Source: Lachnospiraceae bacterium (GTDB lineage: Bacteria > Bacillota > Clostridia > Lachnospirales > Lachnospiraceae). Taken from it: a stretch of 64,000 nucleotides of DNA. Shown here one piece after another: positions 51,435-60,184 of this stretch. A model generated the notes under the pieces. That model was not told the origin of the DNA. It saw only the letters and a list, made by a program, of their open reading frames with translations, and made no database searches. Position 1 is the stretch's first letter. Each line of letters begins with the position of its first letter. The translations under genes were made by a program, and so were the position numbers. The stretch is from contig JAFZOS010000065.1 of assembly GCA_017550535.1 (NCBI GenBank), positions 124,001-188,000 on the forward strand. The letters run 5' to 3'.

Positions 51435-52562
51435 TCACCCCGTAAGACGGTAAAAGTGATTATCTTCGTTAAAATGCATAAAATTATACAAAAGCAGAAC
51501 ATCCGCCCCGGAGTGTTCACCGAGCAGACCCTTTACTGAATCTGCATAGTATCTTAGATCTACCACTGTTATCCTATCATAATCATATGTCAAAAACGGG
51601 ATGAGACAGTTGGAATACGAATCCTTAAACAGGATAAGCTCATCCCGCTTATCCCGTCCGTCATCTTCAGACTCGATAATGCTTATCCCCTCGTTGCCGT
51701 GCATGAACATGGCATATTTATCATATATCTTAAGTTTTTCAAGATCATACAACGAATCATAAGCCGTGCCTCCGGCCTCAAAATGACGTACCGGAATATC
51801 ATAATAAGTAAGTATATCCGGCATGGCGCCCATACCTTTGTACTTTGAATAATATGTCCCGCAAAATCCTGAAACCTCTTCGCCTTTTGAAGAAAGGTCG
51901 TTAAGAGTCACCGGATCAAGGCCCATATCCTCACACAATCCAAGGTATCCGTAATATGCGCCCCGGGTTGTCCAATGATGATCCGTGCGGTAATAGATAT
52001 ATTCATCACTGTGTTCAGTAAGAATGCCGTACAAATCAACCGTGCTCACGTTATCGTTATCCTCAAGGCCTGCGTACAGATCATTTATATATGCCTCCTG
52101 GGATATGCCCGGAAAGCCCGCAGGTACACGGTCCTTAAGTATTTCGTACGAGTTGGGGACGATGCATACATGTATATCACGACCGGCCTGTCCGGTAAAA
52201 GCTTCTATTGCCGCCTTATTCTTATCAAGCTGTTCTCCCGTGCTTACAAGCTTCTCAAAGAGATATCCGTCCCGTCCGAGAACTATGCCGTTATTCTCAT
52301 TCTTAAGCATCACTCCGCCCGTAAATGCCTTAAGCTTTATAAGAATATCCCTGAGAGGAAGCTGTTCCTTTGTATAAAGTTCAAACTGTTCCATGAAGCT
52401 TCCGTCCGCGAGCGCCCGTATCGAAAAAGCGGGACGCTTTGCAAGATACCTGTTCTCACTTTCCGAAAACTCTCCGTCCCCGCCGAAAATATATCCTATA
52501 AACCCCGCAAGTATAAGAGCAGTCATTATAAGTGTGAACGGATGATGACGCAATGTTTTCAT
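51435..52562 (-). CDS. DHHW family membrane protein (AlgX/AlgJ-like)
   Basis: About 375 residues: one N-terminal membrane helix (HPFTLIMTALILAGFIGYIF) and an extracellular SGNH-like domain with the family motif YRTDHHWTTRGAYYGY. FKDSYSNCLIPFL near the C-terminus supplies the serine (DSYS). Related AlgX/AlgJ/DltD proteins take part in O-acetylation of exopolysaccharide. The frame opens at TTG 52595 inside the upstream gene; ATG 52562, 4 bp after the upstream stop, gives the expected short cytoplasmic lead. Confidence 0.85.
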   Translation of the reverse strand: MKTLRHHPFTLIMTALILAGFIGYIFGGDGEFSESENRYLAKRPAFSIRALADGSFMEQFELYTKEQLPLRDILIKLKAFTGGVMLKNENNGIVLGRDGYLFEKLVSTGEQLDKNKAAIEAFTGQAGRDIHVCIVPNSYEILKDRVPAGFPGISQEAYINDLYAGLEDNDNVSTVDLYGILTEHSDEYIYYRTDHHWTTRGAYYGYLGLCEDMGLDPVTLNDLSSKGEEVSGFCGTYYSKYKGMGAMPDILTYYDIPVRHFEAGGTAYDSLYDLEKLKIYDKYAMFMHGNEGISIIESEDDGRDKRDELILFKDSYSNCLIPFLTYDYDRITVVDLRYYADSVKGLLGEHSGADVLLLYNFMHFNEDNHFYRLTG

Positions 52563-52566
52563 ATCC

Positions 52567-53352
52567 TTATTCCAATCCATATCCGTGTTTTTCAAAGAAA
52601 TCTTCCAATGTCTTAATAAGATCTTTTCGCGTAGTGGATTTTAAGATATATCCCTGCGGTTTAAGTCCCATGACCCTTGCAATGCTTTCCTTTGTCCCTA
52701 TACCGGTAAGGAACATGACCGGAATTGAAGAAGTATCCGGATGGCTCCTTAACATCTCAAGTATCTTCGGTCCGTCAACCACAGGCATTTCATAATCAAG
52801 CAATATAAGATCGACGCTGTTCTTTGCCAGCCATGATATTCCCTGCATGCCGTCAGATACCATTTCCATATGGAAATTATCCTTGAGCCATTCACCGATC
52901 ATGCTTGCATATAAAGGATCGTCATCGATGATGAGTATCTTTCTCCTTTCCTTATCGGCATTCATCCTGTCTGTTTCCTTTTTGATCTCCTTAGCCAGTA
53001 CCTGAAGATCCACAGGCCTTGTAAGCCACTCATGATTCTGAAGAGCGGGAACTGTTTTGAAAAACAATTCTTTGCTGTTGTCCGATCCGATAAAGATAAG
53101 CCGGCGCTTTCTGTCACTCATCATATCGCAGATAAGTAACAGGACCTTTATTTTTTCGGCATCACCCAATATCGAATCCTGAAGATAAACAATATAAGCG
53201 TCGGTACAATCCAGTGTTGCGTTGATCGCACTTATATCATCCTCCACCAGCTGTACTTTAAATCCCTTATCCAGCAGCCCCTTTTCCATAGATTTAACGA
53301 CTACGCTGAATTGATACATCACTATTGCGACGTTTATTCCGTTTTCGCCCAT
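52567..53352 (-). CDS. Response regulator with pseudo-receiver plus receiver domain
   Basis: A 261-aa protein. The C-terminal half (about 138-258) is a full receiver domain with ILIIDDDPLYASM (acid pair), phospho-acceptor LILLDYEMPVVDG, VMFLTGIG and a C-terminal lysine in YILKSTTR. The N-terminal half (about 5-120) has a receiver-like fold but no phosphorylatable aspartate in the expected strand (DAYIVYLQDSILGD). There is no output domain, so it probably works by protein contact within the adjoining phosphorelay. It lies 34 bp behind the DegV hybrid kinase. Confidence 0.88.
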   Translation of the reverse strand: MGENGINVAIVMYQFSVVVKSMEKGLLDKGFKVQLVEDDISAINATLDCTDAYIVYLQDSILGDAEKIKVLLLICDMMSDRKRRLIFIGSDNSKELFFKTVPALQNHEWLTRPVDLQVLAKEIKKETDRMNADKERRKILIIDDDPLYASMIGEWLKDNFHMEMVSDGMQGISWLAKNSVDLILLDYEMPVVDGPKILEMLRSHPDTSSIPVMFLTGIGTKESIARVMGLKPQGYILKSTTRKDLIKTLEDFFEKHGYGLE

Positions 53353-53386
53353 TTGTATACCTCCTGTATGTTTTTATCCTTTATAC

Positions 53387-56300
53387 TTAAGCCTTATGTT
53401 CTTTAAGTAATCCGATTATCGTTTCAAATCCGTTACCGTCTGCGGCATTTATTATTTCATCCCACATTTTTCCGTATTTATCCGGGATACTGTAATCATC
53501 AAGTTCCGCAAGTACGTTCTTTATCCGTTCGGAATCCTTCTCCCCTGCAGCATCATTAAGCTCATCAATTGCCATTAAGATAAGTTCCTCATCCGCTTCG
53601 GGTTTGCCGGCCGGCTTTGCAGGAATGTCTGTATCCGGCGGCTCCGCAAACAGGTTCGCAAGTTTGATCCTGTATTCCCTGTACCGTTCCATCATTGCTT
53701 CATGATTCTCATTTATGTATCCTGTATCCTGCGACTTTCCGGCATCCTCGAGCTTAGCCGCTTCTTCGGACAGTCCGAGCGCTCCGATAAGCTTTGCGGA
53801 GCTTTTTAGGGCATGAACCTTTATAGTATAATCATTCCAGTCACCGTTCTTAAAATACGTATCGATCTCATCGGCTTTTTCGGGTATCGCATCATAGAAC
53901 ATCTTAAGTACCGTACGGAATGCTTCCTCTGAACCGCTGTTTTCTATCGCCACACTGCCGTCGATACCCTCCAGTTCATCATACCACTCACGTATCGCCG
54001 GTTTTGTTTTGATAACTTCCTCATCGGATATATGATCCTCTTGTGCATCGCCGTCATCATAATGCACATCATTCGGAAGCAGCGAACCGAGATTATATGA
54101 CCTTTGCCCCTTTTGCATATACAGTAATCCGAATGTACCGGGCCCGCTGTTCGTGGTTATGACGGAAGAAGCCTGCTGAAAGATTATATGTTCAAAATCA
54201 CACCTTTTCCGTATCTGTTTCTCGATCCATATAAGCTCTTCCTCCGGGATCGCGACATATGTTACAAACAGTATATCTGGATCCGGGTTCGCCGACAATG
54301 GAAGCGACTTTTTTATGTACCCTTCATAACAGTGCCTTATTGAACCCATCCACAGACCGCCGATACTGTATTTATCATTTTTGTACCTGAGAGCAGGGCG
54401 CAATTCCATCGAACTGGCAATACGATGGATCCGTTGTCCTACAAGCCCCTTTCTTGCCATGTATTCCGTTGTGCCCATTATAAAGCCCGAATGCATTCGT
54501 TTCTTAACATTTTCAAGCTCAGCCACTATCCTTTCTACCGGAACATTCTGCTGTGCAAGTTTATATCCGACAAGCAGCAGAAGTGCCAGACTGCTCGACA
54601 TACATTCCGAATTTATCACCGTTACGTTACCGAATGACCTTGCCGCCATCATGGCACGCTCATAGTCCTCACTCATGCTGGTCGTAAGTGCGATATAGAT
54701 CACATGATGTGCCTTCCTTAAAAGACGCCCGAAAAACTCCTCATAAGCCGCCACTTCCGGAGCCACACCTTTAGCATCACGTCCGGAATCCATATAGCGT
54801 ACGGTCTCATCGGCACTCATCTCAACATTATCCCTGAACATTCCCTCATCGGTAACAATTGTATGATACAGGATGTCGATACCCATACGTTTCCTGAGCG
54901 TCTCGGGAATATCACACAGACTGCTCGATGTAAACACAACCGGCTGTTTTCTGCTGTATCCCCTCGCAGTACTGACTTCCTCGGAATTCATCTGAACAGT
55001 CTTGTTCAGTATCAGTTTATCCTGAGGGATGAATTTTATAAGCATTTCCTCAAGCTCGCTTCCCGATACCGGCTTTACCAGATATCCGTCAAAACCGCTC
55101 GCATTATACAGTTCCCTGTTCTGTGAACCGGCATTGGCAGTAAGAACCACTGCGGGCACATCAACATTAAGCCCGCCCGTCTGGCTTCGTATATTCTTAA
55201 GGCATTCTACACCGTCCATGCCGGGCATCAGATGATCCATCAGGATCACATCATAGTGTTTCTCAAGTGTACGCCCGAGCGCTTCAGTCCCGCTTTTTGC
55301 CGTATCCACGGTCAGCCGGGTATCAGTCAATAGTTTCCTCTCCACTTCAAGGTTCATCTCATTATCATCAACTATGAGTATCCTTGCATCGGAAGCGGTG
55401 AACATATGCTCATATCTGTGATGGGTTTCTCCCTGACTGCTTATGTTTATATTTCCCAGCATCCTTGAATCCGATATTTCCTGAACAAGACTTACCGTAA
55501 ATGTCGAGCCCTGTCCGTAAGCGCTGTTCACACTGATGTCGCCTCCCATCAGATCCACCAGCTGTTTTACTATCGACAATCCAAGCCCGGTTCCTTCGAT
55601 ATTCCTGTTTTTTTCCTGATCCACCCGCTTAAAGACATTAAACAGATCCGGAAGCATTTCCTGTTTTATGCCTATTCCCGTATCTGATACCGATATAAGA
55701 AGACGGACCTTTCCTTCATCCGCATCCTCCGCTTCTATATGCAGCCCCACCGAACCCTTCTTGGTATACTTTACGGCATTGTTTAAAAGGTTGATGATTA
55801 TCTGCTTTATCCGCACCTCATCGCCGAACAGCACGGAAGGTACATGGGGATCGATATCCACATCAAATGACAGCCCCTTCTCATTGGCGCGGAGCCATAT
55901 CATGTTCACTATCTCGGACATCATGTCTCCCACCTTATAATCGACCGGAACTATATCCATACTGCCGGCTTCTATCTTTGAAAAATCAAGCAGATCGTTT
56001 ATAAGGGACAATAGCAGCCTGCCGGCTCCCTGAATGTTTGAAGCATCTCTTTTTATCTCATCGGATGCATCATCCTGCCTTAATATAACTTCGTTAAGAC
56101 CCAGGATGGAGTTTATCGGCGTTCTTATCTCATGGCTCATGCTTGAAAAAAACCTGTTCTGCGAACGATTCAGTTCCTCGGCTCTGTCAGCTTCCGCACG
56201 CGCACGCTTACTCTCTTCATTAAATATAGTCTTCTGGTACATAAGCATAACGAAGGTACATATACCGACCAGCAGAACCGATACGATTGCATCGACGAAA

Positions 56301-56770
56301 CTCATTTTATATGTATGCGGATATATCCATTCGGTGTGTTTGTATGCCGCGTAATATTCAAACCCGGCAAGGAACGTAAGGCATGCCATCATTAACACCC
56401 TCAGCGCGCCGGAAAGCAGCATACCGATGAGCATATATCCGAATATAATCCAATATATTCCGCCGCCCTTTACACCGCCGCCGTAGAAAAACGTGATGGG
56501 CAGAATGAAAAAAACAAGTGCGCACACAAGAATCAGGCTGCCCAGACGTACTTTCCTAAAACGTACCGACAGATATGTGCTTAAGGGTATCGCCAGTATC
56601 GTAACGATAAGTGTGATTATCTCGGTACGGCTCTCCTTTCCGATAATATCAAATATCACGGCAATTAACAGGGCCAGATCTCCAATGACGGAGAACATGA
56701 CGAGCGTCCTCTCCTCATAGCTGCGGGCAGGATCAAAAAGACCTTTTATCAGCTTCTTATACAGCTTCAT
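53387..56770 (-). CDS. Hybrid histidine kinase: membrane region-HisKA-HATPase-REC-DegV-Hpt
   Basis: A 1127-aa protein. Order: about six membrane helices (20-180); HisKA with SSMSHEIRTPINS (His about 213); HATPase with IIINLLNNAVKYTKKGS and EGTGLGLSIVKQLVDLMGG; receiver (about 465-590, VILMDHLMPGMDG); a DegV-type fatty-acid-binding domain (about 625-885: GIDILYHTIVTDEGMFRD, IALTTSMSEDYERAM, ITTNSGPGTFGL); Hpt with YTIKVHALKSSAKLIGA; and a helical tail shared with neighbouring kinases. Its SD, GGAGG, lies inside the end of the upstream gene (1-bp gap). A DegV domain between receiver and Hpt is unusual. Confidence 0.88.
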   Translation of the reverse strand: MKLYKKLIKGLFDPARSYEERTLVMFSVIGDLALLIAVIFDIIGKESRTEIITLIVTILAIPLSTYLSVRFRKVRLGSLILVCALVFFILPITFFYGGGVKGGGIYWIIFGYMLIGMLLSGALRVLMMACLTFLAGFEYYAAYKHTEWIYPHTYKMSFVDAIVSVLLVGICTFVMLMYQKTIFNEESKRARAEADRAEELNRSQNRFFSSMSHEIRTPINSILGLNEVILRQDDASDEIKRDASNIQGAGRLLLSLINDLLDFSKIEAGSMDIVPVDYKVGDMMSEIVNMIWLRANEKGLSFDVDIDPHVPSVLFGDEVRIKQIIINLLNNAVKYTKKGSVGLHIEAEDADEGKVRLLISVSDTGIGIKQEMLPDLFNVFKRVDQEKNRNIEGTGLGLSIVKQLVDLMGGDISVNSAYGQGSTFTVSLVQEISDSRMLGNINISSQGETHHRYEHMFTASDARILIVDDNEMNLEVERKLLTDTRLTVDTAKSGTEALGRTLEKHYDVILMDHLMPGMDGVECLKNIRSQTGGLNVDVPAVVLTANAGSQNRELYNASGFDGYLVKPVSGSELEEMLIKFIPQDKLILNKTVQMNSEEVSTARGYSRKQPVVFTSSSLCDIPETLRKRMGIDILYHTIVTDEGMFRDNVEMSADETVRYMDSGRDAKGVAPEVAAYEEFFGRLLRKAHHVIYIALTTSMSEDYERAMMAARSFGNVTVINSECMSSSLALLLLVGYKLAQQNVPVERIVAELENVKKRMHSGFIMGTTEYMARKGLVGQRIHRIASSMELRPALRYKNDKYSIGGLWMGSIRHCYEGYIKKSLPLSANPDPDILFVTYVAIPEEELIWIEKQIRKRCDFEHIIFQQASSVITTNSGPGTFGLLYMQKGQRSYNLGSLLPNDVHYDDGDAQEDHISDEEVIKTKPAIREWYDELEGIDGSVAIENSGSEEAFRTVLKMFYDAIPEKADEIDTYFKNGDWNDYTIKVHALKSSAKLIGALGLSEEAAKLEDAGKSQDTGYINENHEAMMERYREYRIKLANLFAEPPDTDIPAKPAGKPEADEELILMAIDELNDAAGEKDSERIKNVLAELDDYSIPDKYGKMWDEIINAADGNGFETIIGLLKEHKA

Positions 56771-56771
56771 G

Positions 56772-58823
56772 TCATGTCCCTCCCTTCATAAGAACCATTT
56801 TATCCGGGAGAACCCTTTTCATAACCCGTTCAAATTCACTTATATCTATAGGCTTTGCAACAAATCCGTCAAAGCCTTCACTCAAAAACATCTCCCTTGC
56901 TCCGCTTACGGCATTGGCAGTAAGCGCGACCACAACTATACTCCTTCCGCTCTTCTTTGCTTCATCCTTTATGCGTTTCATGGCTTCTACACCGTCCATT
57001 TCAGGCATCATATGATCCATGAATACTATATCGTAGTTCTCTTTTACGAACTTATCTATCGCTTCCCTGCCGCTCATGGCTGTGTCGGTTATCATCTTAT
57101 ACTCATCCTTAAACATCCCGGATGCAACCACAAGGTTCATGGGTTCATCATCGACTATCAGGGCTTTCACATTTTCAAATACCGGCCTTCCTTCAATATC
57201 CGCATAAGCCTCATCTTCAGACAGACGCTCACCGTTAAGCAGCCTGACTACGGGAAAACCGTAAAGCGGTTTGGGCATTACGATAACCCGGCTTCCCGCC
57301 TCCGGCTTAAATCCCGGACGTGCCGATACCGCAACCACGATATCTCCGCAGCTTAATTCATCGAAAAATGCCTTTGCTTCATCATATTCTTCCTCACCCA
57401 TGAATATATGACTGACATCAAGCCTGTCAATAAGGCTTTTTATCTCGTTTATGCTTTCGGCCGAATAAAGAGTCCTGTGTATTCCCACTGCAAGGTTTGT
57501 TGCCATCTGCCTGTAAAATTCACGGACTGCGGGAACCTTGTATTTCGCAGACTTTACATGGAAGATCACATCGCCCTTTAAAGAAGAATCAGCCATCAGA
57601 CAGGGTGTCCTGTCGACCACCGACTGAGGTACGGTCATCCGGACGGTAGTTCCTATTCCCTTGTCGCTCTCTATCTTTATAAATCCGCCCATCTTATGCG
57701 CAAGACCGTATACAACGGGAAGCCCAAGGCCGATCCCTCCGGTACTCCTGTTGCGCTTCTTATTCGTCTGATACATTCCCGCTCCGATCATTGAAAGATC
57801 GCGCCTCTCCATACCTATACCTGTATCGGTAACCTCAATGCACAGGTTGGCACCATACCCCTGATCCATCGTAAATATCTTTATATATATGCCCCCCTGC
57901 CTTGTAAACTTGATAGAGTTTACAAGAAGATGCCTGAGTATCTTTTTTATCTTCCTTACATCGCCCTTCATCACCGTAGGGACAGCAGGATCCATATCTA
58001 TAACAAGTTCCAGATCGTCTGCCGCTTCATATCGTTTAAAATCAGCCACAACATCATTTATAAGGGAGGTGACCATGTAGTTTTCTTCCTCCAGTACAAG
58101 GCTTGAGCGCTTGACTTCGGTATAATCCTGTATGTCCTCGATCTGGTTTGACAAACGGAGTCCGGCATCCCTTATCGCACAAAGCTCTTTTCCCGTATCC
58201 TGCTTTAAAAGAAGCCTTGACATACCGTTTACTACATTTACCGGCGTTCTCAACTCATGTGATATGTTAGACAGAAAATCCTCCATATCGTTATCGTATG
58301 CTTTTATATCATCATCCCGGTTTTTAAGAGCTGTTTCCTTTTCCAACCTGTTTGTAACGGTCATCCTGCAGATATAGTAGATCGATATTACGATAACACA
58401 CTGCAGAATAAGCCTGGCTACCGTTATCGTATCAAAGGTCAGGCTTCCCGGCTTTATCACAAACATAAACTGTATTGCCATTATAAAAAAATACTCGGCC
58501 AGTATCAGTTTAAGAACATAAAGCCTGTCCATCAGAGAAAAAAGCGCCATCATCAGCGTTATGACCGAACACACATCATAAAAACTCGTCTCGTGAACGC
58601 CGTGAAACAATGCCGCAAACATGCCAAAAGCCAGATACAGGGTTTCCCTGCTCCGTTCCGTAAGGTACTGACCGATATGAAGTACCCACAGGCTTATGAT
58701 ACCCAATACCAGAAGCGGGTTTATCCAAAACTCCCATGCTTCAAATACGCTGTCTATGGTCAGCCCTATCGTGGCAATGGTTATCATTGTCAATATGAAA
58801 CGATGGATCTTGATCATGCTCAT
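56772..58823 (-). CDS. Hybrid histidine kinase: membrane region-HisKA-HATPase-pseudoREC-REC
   Basis: A 683-aa protein. About six membrane helices (8-155), a short linker, HisKA with SNISHELRTPVNV (His about 189), HATPase with LLVNSIKFTRQGG and GGIGLGLPVVYGL, a degenerate receiver-like region (about 425-545, no aspartate of the right pattern) and a normal receiver (about 555-675; VFMDHMMPEMDG, FDGFVAKPIDI). There is no Hpt domain. Membrane topology lacks an obvious ligand domain. It is co-transcribed with GGDEF and kinase neighbours (14-bp gap). Confidence 0.88.
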   Translation of the reverse strand: MSMIKIHRFILTMITIATIGLTIDSVFEAWEFWINPLLVLGIISLWVLHIGQYLTERSRETLYLAFGMFAALFHGVHETSFYDVCSVITLMMALFSLMDRLYVLKLILAEYFFIMAIQFMFVIKPGSLTFDTITVARLILQCVIVISIYYICRMTVTNRLEKETALKNRDDDIKAYDNDMEDFLSNISHELRTPVNVVNGMSRLLLKQDTGKELCAIRDAGLRLSNQIEDIQDYTEVKRSSLVLEEENYMVTSLINDVVADFKRYEAADDLELVIDMDPAVPTVMKGDVRKIKKILRHLLVNSIKFTRQGGIYIKIFTMDQGYGANLCIEVTDTGIGMERRDLSMIGAGMYQTNKKRNRSTGGIGLGLPVVYGLAHKMGGFIKIESDKGIGTTVRMTVPQSVVDRTPCLMADSSLKGDVIFHVKSAKYKVPAVREFYRQMATNLAVGIHRTLYSAESINEIKSLIDRLDVSHIFMGEEEYDEAKAFFDELSCGDIVVAVSARPGFKPEAGSRVIVMPKPLYGFPVVRLLNGERLSEDEAYADIEGRPVFENVKALIVDDEPMNLVVASGMFKDEYKMITDTAMSGREAIDKFVKENYDIVFMDHMMPEMDGVEAMKRIKDEAKKSGRSIVVVALTANAVSGAREMFLSEGFDGFVAKPIDISEFERVMKRVLPDKMVLMKGGT

Positions 58824-58837
58824 CCGCAGTTCCTTTC

Positions 58838-60184
58838 CTATAGTTCCCTGTCATCCCCGGCCGTTAATACTGCCGTTACGTAATCTATCCTTACCCTGTT
58901 AAGATAACCTGTTCTCTCCCATGCATTCATCACACGCTGTATGACCTTAGGCGTATCCTTCTGTGTCAACTGCGGCAGGACTGTAAAAAACTGGTTGGGT
59001 TTGCTCTGAAAGATAATGTCGCTCTTACGCAGCGAGTCTTTCAGAACATTGCCGAATTCCGCAACCATTTCCGAAAAGATCACACCCTTCTCATCAGCCG
59101 TCAGCGAAAACAGTATCCTGTTGGCGCCGCCGCGATAACGCTTTATAAACCTTATGATAAAACGATAATTCCAGGAAAATGCTTCCTGACCCAACAGCAT
59201 GGCACCTTTTCCCTTGCCGCGTTCTTCAACTATCTGTGTTACGCGCATCAGTTCGCCCTCAAGGTCATCCTGAACGCTGTCTTTTTCGGCACCGGGATCA
59301 TAAATCTCATATCCGTGCTTACCGTTTTGTTTTACCTTATACAACGCACTGTCCGCATACTGGAACAGTATCTGATAGTCATTTGTCTGTTCGGGCGCAA
59401 ACACGGCACCTACCGATATGCCGAGGGGAATGCCGTGATCCCTGCCCATAAGGACTTCAGCTTCCTTCATAAGCTGCTCATTTAATCGGACCGTAAGAGA
59501 AGCAACCGCTTCCTCATCGTCAACATCGGCGAAATATCCCATAAATTCATCGCCGCCTATCCTGCTTATGACATCCTCGGTTCTTATGTGGTACTTTACA
59601 ATATCGGAAAATGCGACCAGAACCCGGTCGCCCATATCGTGACCGTACAGATCATTCACCAGCTTGAAGCTGTCAAGATCAAAGATAAGAAGCGCTCCCG
59701 GGCGACGTTTCAAAAGCCTTGCGATCCTGTCCGTACCGCTTGACTTGTTAAGGAATCCGGTCAGTTTATCAACCGTAGCTTCCTCCGTGAGGCTCTCGAT
59801 CATCTTGCTGTTCATTATCGTATTGTTTATACGTTTTATAAGAATGTCTTTATCAAACGGTTTGCGTATATAGTCGGATGCCCCCGCTTTAAGTCCCCTG
59901 CGTTCGGTCTCACTGTTACTCTCTCCCGTCAAAAATATAACAGGTATCTGCGCTATTCCCGTCCGCTCCTCAAATTCCCTCAGAGCATGATATGTCTCAA
60001 AGCCATCCATTTCCGGCATAAGGATATCAAGCAGTATAAGATCGGGAGTGTTTTTCTCCATAAACCTCATAAGGTCCCTTCCGGAACGGAGACAGCTCAC
60101 GCGCATATTCTGCTCACCCAGCAGGTTTTTCGCATTTGTCAGACTTAGCGGTTCATCATCTACCACCGCGATCCAATAACTCAT
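58838..60184 (-). CDS. Response regulator diguanylate cyclase (REC-GGDEF) with C-terminal GGDEF-like extension
   Basis: A 448-aa protein. The receiver (1-125) has the phospho-acceptor in LILLDILMPEMDG. The GGDEF domain (about 140-300) has the active-site RIGGDEF and, five residues before GGDEF, the inhibitory-site motif RTED, so product inhibition is likely. The last 130 residues (NRILFSLTADEKG, LRKSDIIFQSKPNQFFTVLPQ) look like a second, degenerate GGDEF domain without a catalytic motif. It overlaps the upstream kinase by 4 bp (ATGA), so it is the likely output for that kinase, turning phosphorylation into cyclic-di-GMP. Confidence 0.92.
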   Translation of the reverse strand: MSYWIAVVDDEPLSLTNAKNLLGEQNMRVSCLRSGRDLMRFMEKNTPDLILLDILMPEMDGFETYHALREFEERTGIAQIPVIFLTGESNSETERRGLKAGASDYIRKPFDKDILIKRINNTIMNSKMIESLTEEATVDKLTGFLNKSSGTDRIARLLKRRPGALLIFDLDSFKLVNDLYGHDMGDRVLVAFSDIVKYHIRTEDVISRIGGDEFMGYFADVDDEEAVASLTVRLNEQLMKEAEVLMGRDHGIPLGISVGAVFAPEQTNDYQILFQYADSALYKVKQNGKHGYEIYDPGAEKDSVQDDLEGELMRVTQIVEERGKGKGAMLLGQEAFSWNYRFIIRFIKRYRGGANRILFSLTADEKGVIFSEMVAEFGNVLKDSLRKSDIIFQSKPNQFFTVLPQLTQKDTPKVIQRVMNAWERTGYLNRVRIDYVTAVLTAGDDREL

